DNA of 64,000 bases from Odontocerum albicorne (Eukaryota; Arthropoda; Insecta; Trichoptera; Odontoceridae), in the NCBI GenBank assembly GCA_949825065.1, contig OX463854.1:12561112-12625111 (forward strand), written 5' to 3'. Made by a program: the position numbers and the translations under genes. Every line of letters starts with the position of its first letter. Position 1 is the stretch's first letter. Shown here piece after piece: positions 59,045 to 64,000 of the stretch. The notes beneath the pieces were generated by a model. That model was given only the letters and a program-made list of their open reading frames with translations. It made no database searches and was not told where the DNA came from.

Positions 59045-59807
59045 CGAAAATGGGATTGACGAAAATATGGTCATCCGATTCGGATAATTGAAGGTTAGAA
59101 ATATGAATTAAACAAAAAAATAATTATTTAGATTCCATCGCAAGATTATGTTTTAATGTACATAAACGCTGAACAATCTTACAATACGTAGATTTTATAT
59201 TCTTAAAGTAATCCTCTGTTTGTGATTTACAGCGTAGGACACATGATGGATCAGAAAACTATTTCCTTATTAAATTTCATGTTAAATCTCCAAATAAGGT
59301 CACCAACTAATTGATAATGGCGTCCTTTCCAATATAGTGGTTAAATGTACATACTTTGTTGTCAAAGTTCCTGGAAATAAGAGTCTTGGGCATCTTTTAG
59401 GATAGGTTCTGTCAGCGGTACCTTGAGAAGTATAAGGTTCATGTGAGCTTTGTCTGCTAAGTAAAAGTGTTAGTTATTTAATTTTAAAATATCACTAAGG
59501 CTCAGGATAAAAAAAATTAATTATGAGAGCCTTTTTATGAGTTTTGTGTCGAGGGTAGAAATTTGCCCACCTTCCTGCTCGGGGGTTGCAGCCAGATTTA
59601 AAAAAAAGGGTTCTGATTTCTACTATAGATTTATTTTAGCATCCTTTGATTAGTTAGAGTAGATCCGCTAGATTGTATATCGTACAACTGACTGCAAAAC
59701 AAAACCTAAGGAATGTAGAAAGTGTTAAATAGTTCAACCGCAAAATAAATTATTTTATCTGCAATCACAAAAACAACCTTTAGATATATACTCGTACATA
59801 TATATCA
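59045..59807. other. AT-rich sequence, nothing recognised
   Basis: No supported feature. Confidence 0.4.
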
Positions 59808-60260
59808 TCATGCAATTTCCCTGTCAGGATATGCGGAGACGACAAGGTGACTATCTAGAAACACGTACTTCGTCTCTTATATCATACATTCATCCAGCTC
59901 CTACTTACGAAATATTCATTAGATCTAAACATACTTTTTTGGTCTTCATAAATCATGCCTTCCATCCACATTTGCACTATATATTTGTTTTGAGAGCATT
60001 TCTTCATTCATTCGTTTAACATGCCCAAACCATTGAAAAATGCTCTTTTTCGTGTTACTCAGCCTAAAGTTTAAATTCATCCCTAATCAATTAAAGACGT
60101 CTTCTGCCATACATTGTCCCGCCGTGTATTATTCTCAGTTAATGCATTTGTACATAATTTATTACGGCTTCTTTTTGTCTTTTCCCACGTCCAAGTGTCA
60201 CTTCCATACGTGAAAGTTGATACTTTTATAATATGTGCATGCACAACCAGTTTTTATCAT
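59808..60260. repeat. dispersed repeat B, second good copy
   Basis: Parallel to 48940-49400, starting 'catgcaatttccctgtcaggatatgcggagacgacaaggtga' and continuing with the same order of pyrimidine-rich blocks. Confidence 0.5.
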
Positions 60261-61619
60261 ATAATTGATATTTTTAGAAGACACCATATAATTCTTATTT
60301 ATTGAAGCGAAATCTGCTTGTGGGGAATATTGCCTAACAGGGTCGTTATGTTTTCTAAAACATTTATTTTTATATGGTCGTTTTTCTTTAAAAAGGTTCA
60401 ACGGTTTGCATGAAAAACCTACGGGATTGTGGCGCTCACGATATCCAGGTAGAGACATTGTGCTTAAGGAAGAAAAATGGCATATTCCTAGTTAAAAATG
60501 ATTTCTTAAACATGTTGAGATCATCATAAAACAGCTTTATAGAATTTCCGACCTTCGCTTATGCGTTTGTCCCCTTTTTTAATATAATAGAAGGTTAATA
60601 TCTTCATATTTGTTTTTTGTTTGTAATATTTATATGACAAAATAACTTTGTTTTTTTTTTCACGAAAAAAAAAGAATGTACATAATAATTATAAACTGTT
60701 TTTATGTCTTTGCCAGCGTTATATATAGTAAAACCTGGAGTATTTATTGACAAGTGGTAACCTCTTAAAACCAACTAGAAATATCTTAAAGAGGCCTTAA
60801 ATAACAACCAAACTGATATTTGCCTAAATAAAACTTTGTACCAACGGGTATTATTAAACAAGTCCCAACCTAAAATTAAGCATCGCAACAACCTGACCAT
60901 AAAGGTTTAAAAATACAATTTATCGAAAATTCATTTATTATATTTTGTTTTACAATTTAATATAAAATGGTAAACGATTTGAGGCGCATATAATTTTGAC
61001 ACTTTTAATGGAAACAAAAATTTTCTAAAGTACGTCGTTAAAGCTTTTAACCACAAAATGTTAAAAAAGAAAACAAACTATAAAACCATATTAAACAACC
61101 ACAAGGGAATGAAAACTTTCAAAGAAGATCCATTTTCTCAAACGTCAATAGGGAATAAAAACACCATTGTGAGATACCGTCTTCCCGATGGCACGACAAT
61201 TCATTCGAAAATTCTATTTTTCGCCTGAAAGAAAAAAAATATATATTCTTTGATTCAGTAAATAGAATGAATATTCGAGTGGATTTCGATTTTTCGAGTC
61301 TATTTACATTGTCATTAGGTGAGCTCTGAAAATCTAATTTACTATTCAAATTGAGATGTTCCTTCCTTAGGATTTGGCATCCGTACCTATACCAGAATAC
61401 TAAACACCGACTTCATCATTAATTGAAATGGAATTTGCTTTATTGATTGCCTTGGTGCTTGATTTGAAGTCTGTTATTTGAATGGGGATGATAAATTAAA
61501 AATATTTAAGAAAAAAGAAAGAAATCTCTTAATTAATGAAGATAATCGAAAAAAATTAACAAAACTTAGTAGATCTAATAAAAATAATGATAATTAATAT
61601 AAAAATAAAAGCACAATTT
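60261..61619. other. AT-rich sequence, nothing recognised
   Basis: No supported feature. Confidence 0.4.
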
Positions 61620-61733
61620 ACAAAGCACTGTTAAGAGAGCACAGTCATTCTCAAGGCGTTCTAACCTTAAACTATTTGAACCCACTTATAAATTTTGATT
61701 ATATCTCCTAAAAAATCAGTGACTTTAAGCACT

Positions 61734-61980
61734 TCATTAAACTGCACATGCCACCCATATATCTAACCTAGGACAAGACAATTTTACGCCATGGAACCAG
61801 CAATAGTAAAAGCTCTCATAATATCTCGCCCTATTGGATTGATTTGACACCACACATTTATTGGATGAAGAAGAAATCGACCTTAAGGTTCATCTTCTCT
61901 CCGAAGGAACAACCCTCTGGCACAGATACAAAAGATACAATCCCATTAAGGCACTTGAATATAAAGAGATAAAATTTGGA
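61734..61980 (+). repeat. dispersed repeat A, copy 2
   Basis: Same block order as 15440-15720 (ctgcacatgccaccca.atat, gacaattttacgcca, gatacaaaagatacaatcccattaaggcacttgaatataaagagata). Confidence 0.6.
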
Positions 61981-62584
61981 ACACCATTGTAGACTTTTTA
62001 GAAGCGGACCAATATGGAAAAAAATGTAACTACCATATATCAGCCTAGCTATTGCATCGAAAACAGACTGGACTCAAGAAATTTGTAAATTAGGCAAACC
62101 AGAATAAACAAAAAAGACATTGATATACAAATTTAAACTCTCTAAGACTATAGAAACTGTTTAACCAACTTATCTTTTGAAGGAGAGCTATTAATTTGAA
62201 AGGTAATCATTTTTGCTTTTTGAAAACGATTTTTCAAAAGTTTTTTTATATCGATTTCTTGAGAAGGGCTATGGAATATGGGAACGATTAGAATGAAGGT
62301 TACTTGGTTTGATAAATAATTTATCTAGTTGAGAACTGTGCTGTGTAACAATCAATCATCGTGGTTGTGAACCTTCATCAGTTGTGTTGACAGACAACTT
62401 AAAGCTTTACCAGGCAATTGTTAAAAGTACATAAAAAATATTTGGTTGATGGACAATATATTTTAGAAGAAGAATACTTGTTCAAAATAGTTCTTAAATG
62501 GATTTAGAAAAAAATCTTCCTTAGTGAATCGGGTTTCAATGCAATAAATTATTATACGACTATTTAATTATTGTACAAGGTAAT

Positions 62585-62895
62585 GCACAAAGTACAACCG
62601 GCAAGTTTATTACCAAGATAAAGGTGACATAGATTTATTAAAAATACTGGACAATGCGCTACAATGTCTTTTTACTCTGAAAAAAAAAACAGGAATAGAA
62701 ACTAACTATCTCAAACGAGAAAAAAAATGTTATTCGTTTATCGATTTTGAATAAAATAAATTATTGCACAAATTACAACTGGCGAATTTATTACCAAGAT
62801 TAAGGCGACACAGACTTTTTGTAACATACTGGATGAGATGCTACACTCTATATTAATCTTGAAAAAAAAATAGAAATAAAAACTGTATCAAACAA
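62585..62895 (+). repeat. 181-bp tandem duplication, diverged
   Basis: gcacaaagtacaaccggcaag (62586) and gcacaaattacaactggcga (62767) start two parallel blocks. Both contain tttattaccaagat.aaggcgaca.aga and 'actggatgagatgctaca'-type text. Confidence 0.8.
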
Positions 62896-63049
62896 AGTGT
62901 TTCTTTCGAAATGCCCTCAATGACCGGGAAATAGGTCAAGGGATAGGTGTCCGACGACATGGAGATTAAACGAGGAAGTAACTTGATGGCTGAAGACCAT
63001 TTCTGTGTTTTCAATCCAGGTGCTCCTACAAATCTGAAAGTGGTAAGAC

Positions 63050-63240
63050 GTCTCCGTGGCCTACTTGGTAAAACGCCTTTATTCTAGCACGCGGTCTACG
63101 GGTTCGATTCCAATTTTTAAAGGATTCCAGTTTGAATTTTACTCATAATCTCTTTGAAATCTTTTTGATTGATTGGAAGATATTGCCTTATGGCAATAAG
63201 CCCGCTGGGTTGAACTGTTTACAACAAAAGCTTATCAGAA
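63050..63240 (+). mobile_element. SINE, most complete copy
   Basis: A box tggcctacttgg at 63057-63068 and B box ggttcgattcc at 63101-63111 have tRNA-like spacing. They are followed by about 60 bases of body and the tail ttggaagatattgccttatggcaataagcccgc..gggttgaactgt, seen also at 50355-50400. That tail resembles the 3' end of CR1/L2-type insect LINEs, the usual partner for mobilisation. Confidence 0.75.
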
Positions 63241-64000
63241 CCCACCACTTTACAAGCGGTCATCTTTTTGTTTCTATTTAAAATACCTTATGGTAAACCT
63301 TGTGCCAAACCAACTTTTTAAATCTTCTTTTAAAACTTACTTAATAAACCATTGCTGAATGAAGTAATCAAATATATTTCTTAATTCAATTAGTTTTTAA
63401 TCTATTTAATTAATTTAAGAATTGGAATTTTACTTTGTGGAATTTCATATTAGAATATTTATAAGTAAATTTCTTTGCTATACATACACAAATCACATTT
63501 ACTCCCCCTTCATATGTTTTGACTTCCATTCCTGAGGCTTTCTTCAAGCGGAATTTCTTTCCGTGTATAAGTAATTTTACTAAAATCATAAAGTATTTTA
63601 CATTGTATTTGATGCGAGTAATCATCGTCCCAAGTTAGTAAGATGCTTGACTTACACCTAAGGGTGTTCGGGTTTAATTCCTGTTGGTGGCATTAAAAAA
63701 TGGTCGCAGCCTGGTAAAAGAGTTTATCAGGTATCAATTCTCGCACTCACCGAGTACGTGTGCGAGTGTTGTTGCATCTACACGTACGCTAGTATTATCA
63801 ACACATGCAATGACGAATCACCAGTTCCGTACATATTTTTGCGGTTTTTATCCCAAAGGCTCAAGGGCCGAAGGGAACATTGTCTCTCGGTGATATTATT
63901 CAATATGTCTGAATCACCAATTTTAATTATTGATTATTCCATATGAAACAAATGAAAAAAAACATGAATTAATGAAAATGAAGGTTATGGTATTAATATA
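63241..64000. other. AT-rich sequence with a weak tRNA-like patch
   Basis: 63630-63695 (taagatgcttgactta..gggtttaattcctgttgg) has a degenerate B box. No frame is supported. Confidence 0.35.

Overview
This is a very AT-rich, gene-poor, repeat-dense eukaryotic window. It comes from an arthropod and almost certainly an insect. The only host gene I can support is the 3' end of a dpr-family (defective proboscis extension response) immunoglobulin gene on the + strand, best matched to dpr12. One exon (32407-32620) carries the second half of the second Ig domain. A last coding exon (34448-34569) carries the tail that starts Asp-Lys-Met-Ala-Ala-Ile-Ser-Arg-Arg-Lys and ends in a hydrophobic segment. 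I find no first-Ig-domain exon upstream, so much or all of 1-32406 may be intron of this gene. I cannot name the species.

Most of the rest is mobile DNA. In order: a 1.07 kb hAT element with perfect 8-bp target duplications (398-1468); two opposite-facing copies of a TTAA-flanked, piggyBac-like MITE (1837-2293 and 10426-11115); LINE reverse-transcriptase remnants (5286-6025, 11200-11490, 14520-14900, 21600-23350, 50620-50790, 51590-51850, 54157-55228); a nearly complete pogo/jerky-like DNA transposon with a PHD-finger tail and TA target duplication (18498-21475); a 421-bp hAT MITE with perfect 8-bp target duplications (30008-30428); a 281-bp piggyBac-like MITE (51951-52231); a truncated mariner (53367-53935); four members of a foldback family; and tRNA-headed SINEs.

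Tandem DNA is also heavy. There is an 83-bp satellite (8039-9515) with trimer-like higher-order structure and a 134-bp satellite (about 38830-42450). The core of the second alternates two unit types, giving a 268-bp dimer, and its edges are older and diverged. Several minisatellites have periods of 18 to 60 bp, and two unrelated ones are 33 bp.

The observation I find most worth checking links three features. Old edge units of the 134-bp satellite lack six bases (CTCGTA) that most core units carry at a TA, turning TA into TA-CTCG-TA. The same 8-mer (TACTCGTA/TACGAGTA) occurs at 13 or more dispersed places in the window. The mariner remnant at 53367 begins, right after its TA, with CGAGG. This looks like mariner excision footprints, one of which was then amplified by the satellite. 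Two other notable points are a start codon of the pogo-like transposase that exists only after splicing, and a partial tandem duplication of the dpr exon that has gained a candidate splice acceptor.
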